Shown here in pieces: positions 33,303 to 47,269 of a DNA stretch of 64,000 nt; within the stretch, counting starts at the first letter, position 1; each line of letters opens with the position of its first letter. Below the pieces are notes generated by a model. That model had not been told where the DNA came from and searched no databases. It saw nothing but the letters and a program-made list of their open reading frames with translations. The position numbers were made by a program, and so were the translations under genes. The stretch comes from Datura wrightii (lineage: Eukaryota > Streptophyta > Magnoliopsida > Solanales > Solanaceae), in contig JASDFA010000003.1 of NCBI GenBank assembly GCA_035772735.1, forward strand, positions 56,230,501 to 56,294,500, in the 5' to 3' direction.

Positions 33303-35659
33303 TGTCATGACCCAAACGGAGGCACGAATTGCAACACGGGACAAGGAGCCCCAAGTGGCCCCAAGTCGAGCCATGACATAAGCATGCATCTAACTCGATC
33401 AATAAAACTGAATCATCAACAATATAATCATGGCATAAGTCTAAACTTAAACATAACATCAGAATACACAATTTGAAGCTAAATACAACCATATGTATGA
33501 AAAGCCTTTAAAACTGACGATTTCTTGGGAAAAGACCCCCAACTACTCAACAAGCTGAAATTGAAAATACATAAGGAAATCTGAGTAGCCTAGTCCTCAG
33601 GAGATGAGGACTCACCAACAATGCAAAGGCTAACTCAGGTAAGCTGACTACGAACGGGGCTGAACCTGAGAGCCGGATCCTGTATCATGAAATTATACAA
33701 CATAAAGTATGCAGTCAGTACGTGGAATGTACCGAGTATGCAGGGTAAGTAAAACCTCTTAAGTAAGTAAAATCATTTAAAGACAATGCATAACGTAAAC
33801 CATAAACATTAAGAATTTGAGAGTAGGGCTTGCATGCATTCTTTTTGAAATCATGATCGCATCATAACATAACATGTCATCATAATATATCATATCATAA
33901 TCGATTGACTCAAAGATGAAATATGATATTTATAAGTAAAGTTGAACAATGAGTTAAACCTGCTTTAGAACATGTTTACATATGTAAATTTCATGAGTAA
34001 TGAACATACATAACTAAAATCCTGAGGAATAATGGGAGACTCATCTTTTAACCGACATACCACGATAGAGCTTACGTGGTCCCAACTATCACACTCAAGT
34101 GGGTAGACCATCCAAAGCCTTTCTAGGGCTAGGGACGATACCATGATACTGATATCAAGCTCATGAGCCAATAGGGTCGGGGATAGCTCACAAGGGAGGT
34201 CACAAAGTCATAATGTATAAACCTACGTTGGCGCATAGTTCTGAGGCATAGGGTGATTGACCCATAGCCTACTCGGTGCCAGACACTACTCTAAAAAAAT
34301 GCATATGCTCTACATTGTTATTTAACGAAGCTCAACATCGTCTATTGACAATTCTCAATCATCAAATACACTCATTTGTGAAATCATGCATATGAGAAGC
34401 TTTAGCTCAAAACATACCACAAGCTGAAAGAATTTGGGGAGTATTTGCTCCAAAACCATGTGGTAAGCTTAATTTGGGAAAATCATCAATCATACTTAAA
34501 CATGTGGGCATTGCCCAAAGCTTTATCATACTTGAAAATAATCAGTTCATATCAAAAACGTGATTATAAACATGGGTAGCTTGGAAACATACTTTTCATC
34601 ATAATATCTCATAATCATCATGCATTCATCACCAATCTCATCTTTCATGAACTTTTCAACAATGGGCTTTTTAATTCATAAAGCTAGAAACACGATTTTT
34701 AATTAAAAGCATTATAAAACCTGCCCTTTTTCATTATTCAATAGTAGAAATGTATTTAAATCATAACCATATAAAGAATTAGGAAATTCATGCATTCGGT
34801 TAAAACCCCATAGATTAGTCATAAATCATTCATAATCTAGAGAGAGATTGGGCATGGGTGTGAAAGGAATCACCTATTCCTAATCCTACATACCTTTCGT
34901 TAGCTGATTCTTATACCTCTTTGAATGCCTAATAGGAAATTGAAGAGAAATTGATGGATGCTAGGCTTGATCACCCTCTCTAGTCTTCTACCTTGGATGC
35001 ATGAATAAGTAAGGCCTAAAATGAACTTAGCCCCTTTAAAAGTCACTATTCATAACTCAAAAAGATGTAGTTTAGGCCTTAGAAGCTTAGAAAATATGGA
35101 AAAGCCCTTAATAAACTCGCATAAATTAACTGTCAGGTGGTCCCAATGAGGGACCTAATGATTTGTTGTCGAGGGTCATGACTCGTGGCTTAGCTCGTGA
35201 AGTACACTGCTCGACAAGTCTCCTGGACTCCTGACGGATGACTTAACGACTCATGACCTGGTGACCATAACTCGTGGTCACCATCCGTGAGGTGCACTGT
35301 GTTAGTTCAACAAAATCATTCCCTCCTTGATCAAAACTCACCCCATGAATCGTTGGGACTGACCACGACTCGTGAGGTCCTCCCGTCGAGTGCACTACCT
35401 CCCTTCCTCTTTTTTCTTTCTCACCCACCCCACGACTAACCTAACGACTCGTGGGGCCTGACCACGAGTCGTGGTCATGCCCGTGGGGTCTCACTTCTCA
35501 AGTTTCAAATTCACTCCCTAGGCCTCGCCACGAGTCACATCAAGACTCGTGGGCTCCTCTCACAGGTCTCCTCATGACTCGTTCTGTGTCTTGTGCCAGA
35601 TTTTAGGTTTTTCTCCGTTTCAACTCCCAAGTCTAATCCTTGGGCTCCGGGTTATAACA
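33303..35659 (-). repeat. T2 right (5') LTR
   Basis: It starts TGTCATGACCC and ends TTATAACA. U3 (about 35150-35600) holds many ACGASTCGT words, including the perfect 19-bp palindrome TGACCACGAGTCGTGGTCA at 35459-35477. No gene. Confidence 0.93.
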
Positions 35660-36010
35660 CCGCTGGAAAGATAAATTCTCCACTTTGACCAGGACATCAA
35701 TTAGTACAACCACTAGTTTTTTATTATATGATCTGCCATTAGCATCCGCATTGATTTGGTCTGGGCGATCCCAAACCCAGGTTCTCATATACTTACAACG
35801 ACATCAAATTTATGCTAGCTCCCAGATCATATAACGCCTTGGAGAAATTCAATGCTCCAATAGTGTAGGAGATTGTGAATGCTCCAGGATCCTCCTTTTT
35901 TTACACTAAGGAGTGTGATGCTATTGCACTACAGTGATGAATGTTATCCTCAGGTCAAAGATTATTATTCTCTTTTTGGTTACCAACTCCTTCATTAACT
36001 TTGTGTATCT
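35660..36010 (-). pseudogene. Element F protease, N-terminal half
   Basis: The minus strand encodes DPGAFTISYTIGALNFSKAL then YDLGASINLMSL, the retropepsin active-site region with the Asp kept, and a decayed ENLGLGSPRPNQ-type stretch leading to IDVLVKVEN at the T2 junction. A stop follows INLMSL. The domain continues at 15209 beyond T2. Confidence 0.82.
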
Positions 36011-37324
36011 TGGCATTTGCTCTAATGCTTAAACTAATGGGATATTGACAGATAGATGCTTCAACATGGAAATAAATTTATGAAATTATTCATCTTCAGC
36101 TTTCTTTTTAAAGGGTTGGGGAAAAGAGAGAGGCAGTCTTGGAATCTGTGTGTACAATGTCTTGTTTTCATTAGCCTTCCCTACCTCTACTTTATTTTCC
36201 TTAGCTTGTGAATCTTTCTTACCTCCATTTTCCTCTATGGTGTGCACCCAAGGCGAGGCAATACCTATTTATCACGGGCCTTACTGCGCCTCCAGCGGTG
36301 CGCCGCACGCTTCAGTCGTTGTTCAAGGGACGCGTCCTTGTCCAACATGTGCCTTTCCTTGCTTTGTCTTGTTAACACATCGCGCCTCTCAATACGGGGG
36401 TCAGATAGCAAGCTGCTCCACTCTCTTGCTTTTGGCTGGCCTAGATTGTTTTCATCCTTTGGACCCTGTTCGGGGTATCTGTCGCTCAAGGGTGGTCTTG
36501 CAACTTCTCGTTGCTACGGCTATGCATTCAACCATCTTACCCATACTAGAAAGCTCTTCATTCATTTTGTTTACACCCAATTCTGTGGACTCAAGTTTTT
36601 TTAGGACCTAGCTGAGTATGGCTTCTGTCTTGGCATCTCTAGAGTCATTTAGTGATGTTCCCCTATTTTTCCAGTTACCTTGCTCTCCGCTACCATAGCC
36701 TACACTGTCATCGTTAACGGTTCCAACCTTGATTCCTGTGATTGGGCCGCCAGGTGTCTAATTTAGACATTAGGGAATAAGTTCGGAAATCCTTTATGTG
36801 ATAGTCAGCAAAATCAACATCTTCTTCATAATCGGGGTTATAGTCATCATACCTATATTTTTCTCCTTGCATGTTACCCGCTTGCACCTTGTGTGTGTTC
36901 ATAGTGTTCAAGTGCTTGGTGATTAGTTTCATCTAATCATTTATCTGGGCCATGTCTTGATCACATTCCATCTTTATCTTTTGTAACTCTGCTGGCAATC
37001 CCCTTGAGTGGTTCATAGTTGCAGTCTTAGAATCGATGCTACAACAAGCCTTATTGGTCTTTACAAATTTGTCTAGTATCTCACTAGTGCCATAATTGAA
37101 CCTTCTGCCATGTTGTTAACAAGTAGCTTGTTTGTAGAGCTGAGTGACCTGTAGAATATTTCCATAAGAACTTTGTTTGGAAGCTTATTGGCACTGCTTT
37201 AATTTCTTTTTAATCTGATCCAAGCCTCACGTAGAGCTTCCCCCGTTGTCTGTCTAAAGTTGTTTATCTCATCCCTAAGTTGAATCATTTGTGAGCGTGG
37301 GAAAAACCTCTCCAACAATGCTTT
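36011..37324 (-). pseudogene. Element F gag C-terminal two thirds and linker
   Basis: Next to T3 the minus strand encodes the Gag stretch FFPRSQMIQLRDEINNFRQ and EALREAWIRLKRN, ending at a stop. Further left, an acidic nucleocapsid-like part (DDYNPDYEEDVDFADYHIKD, 36932-36714), a helical part (GVNKMNEELSSMGKMVE) and the protease-leading RLPLSFPQPFKKK near 36110. No CCHC knuckle is seen. Open frames on the plus strand (36150-36611) are shadows. Confidence 0.75.
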
Positions 37325-39639
37325 TGTCATGACCCGAACATGGGCCTAGATCGAGGCACGGGACAAGGAGCCCCAAGAGACTCCAAGTTGACCCATGGCA
37401 TGAACATAAATATAACTCAATTAAGTAAAGCGGAAGACTTAACATAATAAACATGGCGGAAATATGAACATAACATAACAATCTGAATATACAACACAAG
37501 TCTGAAGCTGAATACAATCTATTGTCTGAAAAAACTCTAATTCTGATGAGCTGATGGGACAAGACCCCAACTAACTCTCTAAGTATGAAACTAAATATAC
37601 GAGGATAACTGATAACAAACAGTCCTCGAGAGATGAGGACTCACCAATAGAGACTGGATGCTAACTCCGAAAGCTGGCTAGTGACGAGGCTGAGTCTGAA
37701 GATCGGAGCCTGTATCATATAATGATACAGTATAGAGTATGCGGCCAGTATGTGGAATGTACCGAGTATGCAAGGTAAGTAAAACTACTTAAATAAGTAA
37801 AATCATTTAAAACATTCATAATATAAAACAACATCAAGATAAGAATCGGAGAGTAGGGCTTATATGATATTTTCTGAAATCATAATTTGTACATAACTGA
37901 ACATCATACTGAATCAAATGACCCAAAGCTGAAATCTGGTAATCATTAGTAAAATTGTACATTGGGTCAACCCTTCTTTAGAACATACATATATGTATAT
38001 ATCATGAATGATAAACATGCATAACTAAAATCATGAGGAACAATGAGAGACTCTTCTTATAACCGACATTACTATGATAGAGCTTATGTGGTCCCATTTA
38101 TCACACACAAGTGGGCATAGCCGTCCAAAGCTTTACCAGGGCTAAGGATGCTACCATGATATCGATATCAAGTCGAAGGACCCTTGGGGCTGGGGAAAGG
38201 TCACATAGGAGGTCCCAAAATAATCTGATCATACCTACGTTGGCACATAGTTCTGAGGCATAGGGTTGACTGACCCTTAGCCTACTCGGTGCTAGACACT
38301 ATTCGCAAAAACATGCATATACCCTCCATCGGTTTTCAATGAAGCTCACCATCATCTATTAACGAATCTGAATAATCATATACATATAAATCTGAGATCA
38401 TACATGAGGAGCCTTGGCTCAAACCATACAAAAAATGAACATAATTGGGAGTCTTGACTCCAAAACCATGTAGTAAGCTAATTAATTTTAAATCACACAC
38501 CATACTTGAAAATATGGGCTTTCCCAATACTTAAACATGCTTGAAAATACTTGATTCACATGAAAACATGATCATAGGAATGGGTAACTTGAAAACACGC
38601 TTTTCATCAATAATATCTCATCATACTTGAACATTCATCATAAATCTCAACTTTCATGAACTTCTCATGGACGGGCATTTTAAATTTTTAAAGCTTGAAA
38701 ACATGACTATAATTGAAAACAATGTAAAACTTTCCCATGATTCATAATTCAATGATAGAAACATGCTTAGATCATACCCACGGTATAAACTTAGGAAATT
38801 CATGCATTGGGTTAAAACCTCGTAGGATCAACATATAGATTTTCATAAATTTGAGAGGGATTGGGCATGGGTGTGAATGAATTAACCATTCATAACCTTA
38901 CATACCTGAGAGAATCAGATTCTATAATTTCTCTGAATTCCCAAGGAAGAATTGATGAAAACTTGAAGGAAACTAATTTTGATCACCTCTCTAGACCTTT
39001 ACTCTTGCGTGCATGAATAAGAATAGCCTAGAATGAACTTACCCCTCTTAATACTTACTATTCATAGATTAAAACGACGTATTTTAGGCCTTAGGATATA
39101 GGAATTACAAATAAGACCTTACTAAATTCACAGAAAATAACTGACTACCAGTCCCCACGAGGGACTGGACGAGTCGTTACCAGGGGAAACGAGTCATCGT
39201 CTGCTGTCGTGAAGTTCATTGGCAACGGATCGTCATTGGTGACCAAGACTCGTGGTCACCACTCGTTACCTCCACTGCCCAACTCCTCAAGTCTTTAATC
39301 AACTATTGACCACAACCAACCTAATAGATCGTGGCATCAGAGCACGATTCGTTGTGCCCATTCATAGGGAACACTGCCACTCAACCTTCACCTTTAAATA
39401 TCTCTTGACCATGACTGACTCAACGAGTCATGAGTGCTGACCAAGACTCGTGGTCACATCCGTGGAGACTCCAAATTCAAAAATTCCAACTTAAGCCATG
39501 CACCTCACCACGAGTCACTCCACAACTCGTGGTCTACCCCACGGGTCACAAGATGACTCGTTTTGTGACCTGGTGCAGAAAATCCTATTTTCTTCACTTC
39601 AACTCCCAAGTCTGATCTTTAGGCTTTTGGAGTATAACA
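37325..39639 (-). repeat. T3 left (3') LTR
   Basis: TGTCATGACCC to GTATAACA, followed at once by the polypurine tract (minus strand CCCAAGAGAGAGATAT). U3 palindromic words, for example GACTCGTGGTCAC near 39248, lie at about 39160-39560. No gene. Confidence 0.92.
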
Positions 39640-39880
39640 ATATCTCTCTCTTGGGAACATTCATCCTCAATTTTTGAAAATCATACAGAAAACAGAGAAA
39701 TGCAATCATCATATTCAAATACAGATCATATAAGCTGAAAACTGATGGAATGACTAACTCTGATTCAAACTACATGATTGAATTAAATTCATGAATCATA
39801 CATACATCCATATACAAAGAATATGGGGCACATGAGATGAACATGAAACTGAATAGAGTTTTAGGGAAAAAACTGATACC

Positions 39881-41194
39881 TCAAGCTGGAACTAACCCAG
39901 TAGAGAATAAATGTGGGTATCTAGTGATCATATTTGCTTCAGCTTCCCACATAGCTCCCTCAACATGTTGATTCCTCCATAAAACTTTAACTGAAGCTAC
40001 TTCCTTGTTTCTTAGCCTTCGAACCTGACGATCCAATATTTCTATCAGAACCTCAACATAACTAAGGTTGTCTATCACACCGACACTGTCCACTGGAACA
40101 ACTAGAGATGGATCCCCAAAAAATTTCTTTAAGAGAGATACATGAAAAATAGGATGAACTAAAGCTAATTTTGAGGGTAACTCCAATTCATATGCCACCT
40201 AGCCAACTGGCTTCACAACCTAATAGTGGCCAACATAACGAGGGCCGAGTTTCCCTTTCTTTCCGAACCTCATCACTCCCTTCATGGGAGACACCTTCAG
40301 AAACACCCAATCATTAACTTCGAACTCTAGCTCCCTCGTTCTCACATCAGCATAGGACTTTTGGTGACTTTGAGTTATTTTCAACTTGTCCTGTATGAGC
40401 TGAACCTTCTTCATGGCCTTATAGACTGAGTCTGGTCCTATCATCACAACATCACACTTCAAACTAACCAATAGGAAATCTACACCCCCGCCCATAGGTA
40501 GCCTCAAACGCAGTCATTTGAATGCTGGAATGGTAGTTGTTATTACACGCAAACTTAATAAGAGGAAAATGGTCATTCAAACTACCCTTGAAATCAATCA
40601 CACATGCTCTCAACAGTCCTCGAGAGTCTGAATACTCCGCTCCACTTGACAATCCATTTGCGGGTGAAATGTTATACTGAGCTTAACCTAAGTACCAAGT
40701 CCTTTTTGAAATGATCTCCAAAACTAAGAGGTAAACTGAGTACCTCTATTTGATATGATGGACAAGGGCACTCCATGCAACCGAACTAGCTCTCAAATGT
40801 GTTTTTTGGCATAATCCTCTCTGGAATCAGTGGTTCTGACCGGTAGAGAATGAGCGGATTTGGTCAACCTATCCCCGATCACCCAAATGGAGTCATATTG
40901 TCGACGAGTGCGAGGCAACCCTGTGATGAAGTCCATTTTAATTTCTTCCCAATTCCAAGTAGGGTTACTGATATTATAAAGCACACCTCCCGGACTCTGT
41001 TTTTCAACCTTCACTTGCTGACAATTTAGGCACTTAGCCACAGATTTAGCAATGTCCTTCTTCATGCCATTCCACCAATAGATTTCCCATAGATCACAGT
41101 ACATCTTAGTGGCACCTGGATGTATTGAATACCTGGAACCGTAAGCCTCATGCAACATCTGATTCCTCAAATCATCAATCTCCGAGACACACAA
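39881..41194 (-). pseudogene. T3 integrase and chromodomain-like tail (several frames)
   Basis: The zinc region is LHEAYGSRYSIHPGATKMYC with the KCLNCQ pair (41194-41020). The core has MDFITGLPRTRRQYDSIW (first Asp), with the next motif degraded, then FACNNNYHSSIQMTAFEATY at 40652-40464. The GPY/F-like region is at 40507-40220. The tail (40198-39881) reads VHPIFHVSLLKKFF, VRRLRNKEVASVKVLWRNQ and YPHLFSTGLVPA followed by a stop, the natural C-terminus. At least three frame changes. Confidence 0.87.
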
Positions 41195-41206
41195 GCGACC
41201 CTGATA

Positions 41207-41973
41207 TCAAAGCACACCATCTCCCTCTTTGGAGAAGACCTCTACCTTCTGATTTTGAATGGCTTTCTTTAAATTTACATAAATAGGGTCCTCATCTTGC
41301 CTAGATTTTACATCAGTTACCAAGGACGATTCTGATCCATTTTGAAAAATAACACCACCATTGGTCGAGTCAACCAAAAGAACTCCCAACCTCGCAAGTC
41401 GATGCACATCCTTCACCAGTTCCTTTCTCCCCTCATCTACATGGGACACACTCTCCATAGAGAGTCTACTAAGTGTGTTTGCTACTACATTAGCCTTACC
41501 CGGGTGGTAAAAGACACTCATATCATAATCCTTGAGTAGCTCCAACCACCTCCCTTGGCGGAGATTTAGGTCCTTCTAGGTAAACACATGTTGTAGGTTC
41601 TTGTGGTCCGTAAACACATCTACATGGAATCCATACAAATAGTGTCTCCAAATCTTCAATGCAATACCACCACCGCCAATTCAAGATCATGGGTCGGGTA
41701 ATTCCTTTCATGAACCTTGAGCTGCCTGGAAGCATATGCTATTACTTTACCATGTTGCATCAATACATAACCAAGGATAATCCTAGAAGCATCACAATAC
41801 ACCACAAACCCATCGGTACCCTCCGGTAGGGTTAACACCGGTGCTGAGTTAAGTCGAGTCTTCAACTCCAGAAAGTTCCTTTCACAAGCATCCAACCATT
41901 GGAAATTCACTTTCTTTTGGGTCAATTTGGTCAATGGCACTGCAATAGATGAAAAACCCTCAAAAATATCCAA
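41207..41973 (-). pseudogene. T3 RNase H and RNase H-integrase connection
   Basis: VVYCDASRIILGYVLMQHGK carries the first Asp, THDLELAVVVLH the Glu. A frameshift near 41660 follows. The domain end is LLKDYDMSVFYHPGKANVVA at 41545, followed by VLLVDSTNGGVIFQNGSESS leading into integrase. Confidence 0.85.
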
Positions 41974-42008
41974 TAGTACCCAGCTAATCCCAAGAAACTC
42001 CTGATGTC

Positions 42009-42650
42009 TTAAGGATTCACCGGTCTAGGCCAATTCTTCACCACTTCGATTTTCTGAGAGTCCAACTTTATGCCTTCACTTGACACCACATGGCCCAAAA
42101 ATGCCATAGGGTTCAACCAAAACTCACACTTGCTGAATTTTGCACATAGTTGGCTATCCTTGAGAGTCTGTAGTACCACCCTCAAATGAGTGGCATGTTC
42201 CTTCTCCCTCCAAGAGTATATCAGGATGTCATCGATAAACATGATCACGAACATATCCAAGTATGGCTTGAACACCCTGTTCATAAAATCCATAAAAGTT
42301 GCAGGATCATTAGTAAGTCCAAAATACATAACTACAAACTCATAATGACCATACCGAGTCCTGAAAGCTATCTTTGGGATATCACTCTCCCGAACCCTGA
42401 GCTGATGGTATTCGGACCTGATATCTATATTTGAAAAGCACTTGGCACCCTAAAGCTGGTCAAACAAATCATCAATCCTGGGTAGAGGATACCTGTTCTT
42501 GTTGGTGACCTTGTTCAATTGTCGATAGTCAATACACATACGAAGAGATTCATCTTTCTTTCGGACAAAGAGAACTAGTGCATCCCATGGGAATTTGCTC
42601 GGTCTAGTGAATCCCTTATCTAAAAGGTCTTTCAACTGCTCCTTCAACTC
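42009..42650 (-). pseudogene. T3 reverse transcriptase
   Basis: LKEQLKDLLDKGFTRPSKFP and MCIDYRQLNKVTNKNRYPLP (42647-42450), a degraded FSKIDLRSGYHQ region, then FGLTNDPATFMDFMNRVF and the active-site box VIMFIDDILIYSW near 42235, ending KNWPRPVNP at 42009. Broken by two frame changes. Confidence 0.87.
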
Positions 42651-43320
42651 CTTTAACTCAGCTAGAGCGATTTTGTATGGAGAAATAGATATAGGTTGTG
42701 TATCGATAAGAAGGTCAATACCAAAATCAATCTCCTACTCGGGAGGGATTCCTGGTAGATCATCTGGGAAGACTTCTGGATACTTGCATACTACTGGGAC
42801 TGACTGAATAGTCAGGGTCTCGGACGTAGCATCCTTAACCCTAACTAAATGGTACAAGAAACCCTTGGAGATCATCTTTCTACCCTTAAGGTTGGAAATG
42901 AAACGACCTACAGGCACAACTGAACTACAGTTCCATTCTATGATTGGCTCACCTAAAAATCTAAACACTACTACCCGGGTTCTAAAATTAATAGAGGCAT
43001 AACATGCAAATAGCCAATCCATTCTGAGGATAACATTAAAATAGATCATGGATAACTCTATGAGATCCGTTCCGGTGACTTTCAGAAGGACTTGACCAGG
43101 CAACTCCTATACACCATTAGGCTACAACTAAATCACCCACTGGAGTAGAGACTGAGAAGGGTTCTGACAAGATTTCGGTAGTGACTCCGAAACTACTAGC
43201 CACATAAGGGTGACAAAAGACATGGTAGCCCCTGGATCTAACAAAGCATATACATCAAGACGGAAAACTCGTAACATACCAGTGACTACATCCGGGGAAA
43301 CCTCTTGCTCCTAACGAGAT
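42651..43320 (-). pseudogene. T3 protease and protease-RT linker
   Basis: The active site reads LDVYALLDPGA near 43250-43225, Asp kept. Next are MIYFNVILRMDWLFACYASI (family ILGMDWL, with Gly to Arg) and VVPVGRFISNLKGRKMISKG, then the linker SVPVVCKYPEVFPDDLPGIP leading into RT. Confidence 0.85.
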
Positions 43321-43321
43321 G

Positions 43322-43702
43322 CTAAGGCATACAATCTATTCTGGCGCTGACCGCCACCTGTACTAGTAGATGCGCCCTACTGAGATGGGTGGGCTGGTGG
43401 AGCTGCTGAATTGGAAGCTGGTCCTCGGCCCCTATCATGGCCCTGTCTAGTTGTTGGGCAATCTCTGAGCATATGTCTGGTCTTTCCGCACTCGAAGCAA
43501 GCACCTGTACCTGCCAAACACTAACTCGTGTGCCTCCGACCGCACCTATCACAAACTGGGGTATTGGAATCTATGGGCCTGCTGCTCTGACCCCTAGATC
43601 CTGATACTTGTCCTCTCTGGTCAGGCCTAGGTCTTGATGGTACACTCATCGCTGAAGATGCTGGGGCTGAAGATCTCTGGTGGGACTGCGGTTAATCCCT
43701 AC
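43322..43702 (-). pseudogene. T3 gag C-terminus with zinc knuckle, left of the D insertion
   Basis: The minus strand encodes CDRCGRRHTS, a stop, then CFECGKTRHMLRDC, a complete CX2CX4HX4C knuckle near 43500-43455. It ends at 43702 where D begins; the last five bases (CCTAC) are the target duplication. The gag N-terminal part lies at 54330. Confidence 0.8.
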
Positions 43703-45245
43703 TGATAACGTTCAAAATATATCTTTGATGCAAAGAATATAAACGATCAAAGTATCACATAGGGTTGACATTAGGACTAGTGAATGATAGTTACAAGTGT
43801 CGGTTGAGAAATTGATGTGAGCTTGCACCACGTAGAGTTAACATAAAAACAAATAAATTGGGGGAATTAGAATTTGTAGTGAATAATATATGGTAATATA
43901 GTGGAACAAAATAGCAAGATCAACAAGGTTGTCAACAAGAATGTGAAAGACTAGAGGTGTGGTGTAGATGATATACTAACTAAATAGTGACATGCTAGGT
44001 CATCTTTTAAGTTCAATTAGTGTAAGTAATCTCAGAAAGTGGGTAATTATAGCTTTTCAGCCTTATAACTACCTCTTACTAGAGTTTTGTCAAACCTCTA
44101 GCCACAATTTAGCTCAACCTGATTAGATTTGAATTAGAAACTGCATTAAATTTCTAGTTATTGGCTACTGATGAGACTGTAATTTTAGCTATTTCTAGCC
44201 CAATTTCACAATCTCTCATCCATACCCACTATTAAATTCTCTTTCAATACTTAATTATTCTTTTACAAGCAACAATCAAGCAAGAATAAATAGACCCATA
44301 ACATAATCAATGGATCTTCCTTTATAGATTGAAGAGAATCTAACAGATTTACACTTATTTAAACAATATGAAGATGACTCTAGCAATACCCACTCTAATT
44401 AAGTATTCATCAATACACACCTCTAGTTAATGATTTACCTACTCATGATTAAGAAATTCAAAAGCACATTCATCAATAAACTCAATGAATTTAATAACAA
44501 GAGTAGTAAAATCAAATTCACAAATATAGTCTCCAACAATTGTTGTAACTTACTACTAAGAAGAAGAAGTAGATTAGAGTACTTTTTCCAAGTTTACCAA
44601 TCAAAATCTCATTTTCTCTGCTAAGAGAATGTTCTAAAGCTAAGAAAGGAAACAATGATGTAATATGCTCTGCTCTCTATATCCTCTTAGTACACTGTAC
44701 TTTATCTAGTATTTATATCCAGGAAAATAGGGCATCTTCTATCTTTTTTTCCATAATGGATAATTTTACCTTGAGCATCATTGTGGGATAAGTGGAGATA
44801 TCAGTGATTCACCAGTTCAAATCCATGAACCGCTAGGTATCTTATATGATCCATCCTCAACTTTAGTGAGCATTGGCGGTTCATCTGGCGTTTAGCCGAT
44901 CTCAATCCATGAATAGCCAGGTCTTTGTTCTTCTTTCTAGAAAATCAGGTGTCTTTCAGTGACTGGACCGGCGAGTCGCCATTGGCAACTCGTGGTTCAC
45001 CGGTGGCATTTTTTTCAGAGGCAGTGATAATCGGCCTTTGACCAACATTTCATCGATTTTCGTCGGTGGACAATGATTTGTCCTCACTTCCTTATTTTTT
45101 CTCCATTTTTACTCTTTTCTATATATTTAGGCACCTGCACAGAACAAAAGCAAAAAAAAGGCATAAAATCCATATAATCAACTCAAAAACTAAGAAAAAA
45201 CTCAAGCTTAAGAGCCTAATGAGTTGGTAAATTACCAACTCATCA
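43703..45245 (-). repeat. Element D left (3') LTR
   Basis: It starts TGATAACGTTC and ends AACTCATCA. It has the 25-bp terminal palindrome at 45219-45243, the inverted-repeat cluster at about 44800-45090 (for example CCGGCGAGTCGCCATTGG), and TATAAATA at 44710-44717. No gene. Confidence 0.92.
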
Positions 45246-47269
45246 AACCCCCAAACTTGAAACATTGCATGTCCTGAAGTAATGCAACTCTCATTCATTG
45301 AAAAATATGTCACTTCTACAGAAAATTAAACATCACCAATCACCTAAACTATGACAACCCAAGAAAAATGCTCACAAAGCTCACTGAAAAAGAGAAGTAA
45401 ATACCCCAAAAGACCAAAAAATGAATATCTTTGAAATAGGCTACCACTTTCCACCAACAAGGTTAATGAAAGGATTCATTTAGTAAAACAAGGGCATTAC
45501 TCAACCATGAAATACACATAGAATCTCAAGTCATAATCAGTGCACCTTCAAAGCTTTCCTTAGAGTTTACACTTCTCATGGCCTATTCACACATTAATTC
45601 TGAATGCCCTTGTGTCCTCAAAAAGGAATGATACCACTCACCGAAATAAGAATCCCTATTCTTCTATCATGTAATCATTTGAATGCACACAAAGGATTGT
45701 TTGGAAGAGATAATAACACTCACTCTCCCAAAAGAAGTCTTCATGCACACACTTTACCCATAGGCTTGCCCTTCATGTAATTCGCCACTAATGTAGAGCA
45801 TATACACTTAGAATCATTTAGGGCTTACAGGTTATGATGTAGGCTCGGGTTAAGGGTAGGATGAAAATTTGATTGTAGTGACTAGATCCTCCCTAATGCT
45901 TTTTGTACACATACCTCCCGTCAACTCCTTCCACTCACTTCACTTTGTTTCACTTCTTTCATTGTTTCTGACTGTCATTTCTTTAACAACCCTCCTTATA
46001 ACCCATTTTGCTTTCACAACTAACCTTATCACCTCAAGAGGAAGCACCGGTTCACACAAATTGTTTCTCTTTTCGATTTATTCTTTTGTGCATTTTGACA
46101 CAATGTGGTGCTACCTTAAACTGAAATTCTTATTTTCCCCTTTTTTTCACACCCCCAAACTTAGGTTTTTACCTCATTTATCATTTTATATCACTCCATT
46201 TTTCTTAGTATTAAAGCCTCATTTCATCACTATCTTGTCATTAGCATTTAGGGAGAATAGGTTCCAAAGAGAGGTATTAAGATTGGTCTTAAGGCTTGTA
46301 ATGTGGTTGCCAAAGAAAGGATTTGTGGCTCAACATTGTCTAACAAGGATCAATGCTTAAGGAGGGTATATGGGTGAAGTGGATAGACAAAGAAAAGCCT
46401 AAAATCATGTTCTCAATGCAACTACATCTAGAATTTCACCTTGAATCACATTTGGGGCAAGTTCTAGACAAGAAGTCATGCATGAGACTCATCAAAAATT
46501 CCTCACTACACAAGGCATCACCCTTAAAGGGTCTACAAGAGTCATTCTCATCACAAGATTTCAAGTTAGGACATCAAAGAAGGCAAACTCATAAGTCAAG
46601 CAAAGAATTTACAACGTATGACAAAGAATGTCATGCTATTGTGTCAGTATTTTCTCATCATCTTCATTTTCATGCCCTCATTTCAAAATCCCATTTTAAC
46701 AATTTTTTTTCGGTGGTGCCTCTCAAAAAAACTTCACAAGAGACTCAAAACAACATGTCATTTTACCTTATGAATGAATTTCGCCGCTCAATCTATAATT
46801 GGGAAATGCTAACCTGATTCGACAAAGAAAATAAAAAGAAAAAAAATAAAGCTCCTCGAGAAAGAACCGTGGTCTAAAGAAAACCCTCAGACTTTTGATT
46901 ACTATTCTACTATTTACAAAGGTGAAAAAGAAATAAGACTTTAGGTCATTTCATGCAAAATTTCAAAATTCAAAGCAAAGACCCTATTTAATCACTGACC
47001 ATCAATCATCAAGAACTAAACCAAGTCATTCATTCATTTTTTTTTTCAAAACAAAACAAGCCCGGCAAGGGCAACCATCAAACAACAAAAACAACAGATC
47101 GACAAGGGCTCTACTAAATCAATTTCAAACAAAAATAGAAAACATCTAAAGAAAACATCCATCGATGACCCCGTCATAAACTATGCTCATCCCTCCCCCA
47201 CTTAAAAGAGTACATTGTCCCCAATGTATATATGCAAAAGGGAAAGGGACAAGAAACTCCTTGAGTGGG
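45246..47269 (-). other. Element D 3' noncoding region with polypurine tract
   Basis: The minus-strand end CAAGTTTGGGGGTT is a good polypurine tract abutting the LTR. Boxes match C: CCATAGGCTTGCCCTTCATG near 45759, TTAAGATTGGTCTTAA near 46278, and the TCTATAATTGGG box at 46763-46805. Two plus-strand frames of about 160 codons (45869-46360, 46353-46817) are not open in C, so I do not call genes. Confidence 0.65.

Larger units (their letters stand above)
15210..35659 (-). mobile_element. Element T2: Tekay/Del-like retrotransposon inserted in F, split by C
   Basis: Two full LTRs of about 2.35 kb (15210-17563, 33303-35659), an iMet primer site, gag, protease, RT, RNase H, integrase and chromodomain, all on the minus strand. 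Without nested C it would be about 9.7 kb. Its 5-bp flanks are CTGCT (15205-15209) and CCGCT (35660-35664), one mismatch apart. It landed in the protease region of F in the same orientation. Confidence 0.93.

Noticed and set aside
36150..36611. Plus-strand open frame of 153 codons
   Set aside because: It overlaps the antisense of the F gag-protease linker, whose minus-strand reading is recognisable.
45869..46817. Two overlapping plus-strand open frames of about 160 codons in the 3' region of D
   Set aside because: The matching region of C (about 22050-23000) is not open, and the composition is A+T-rich without recognisable domains.
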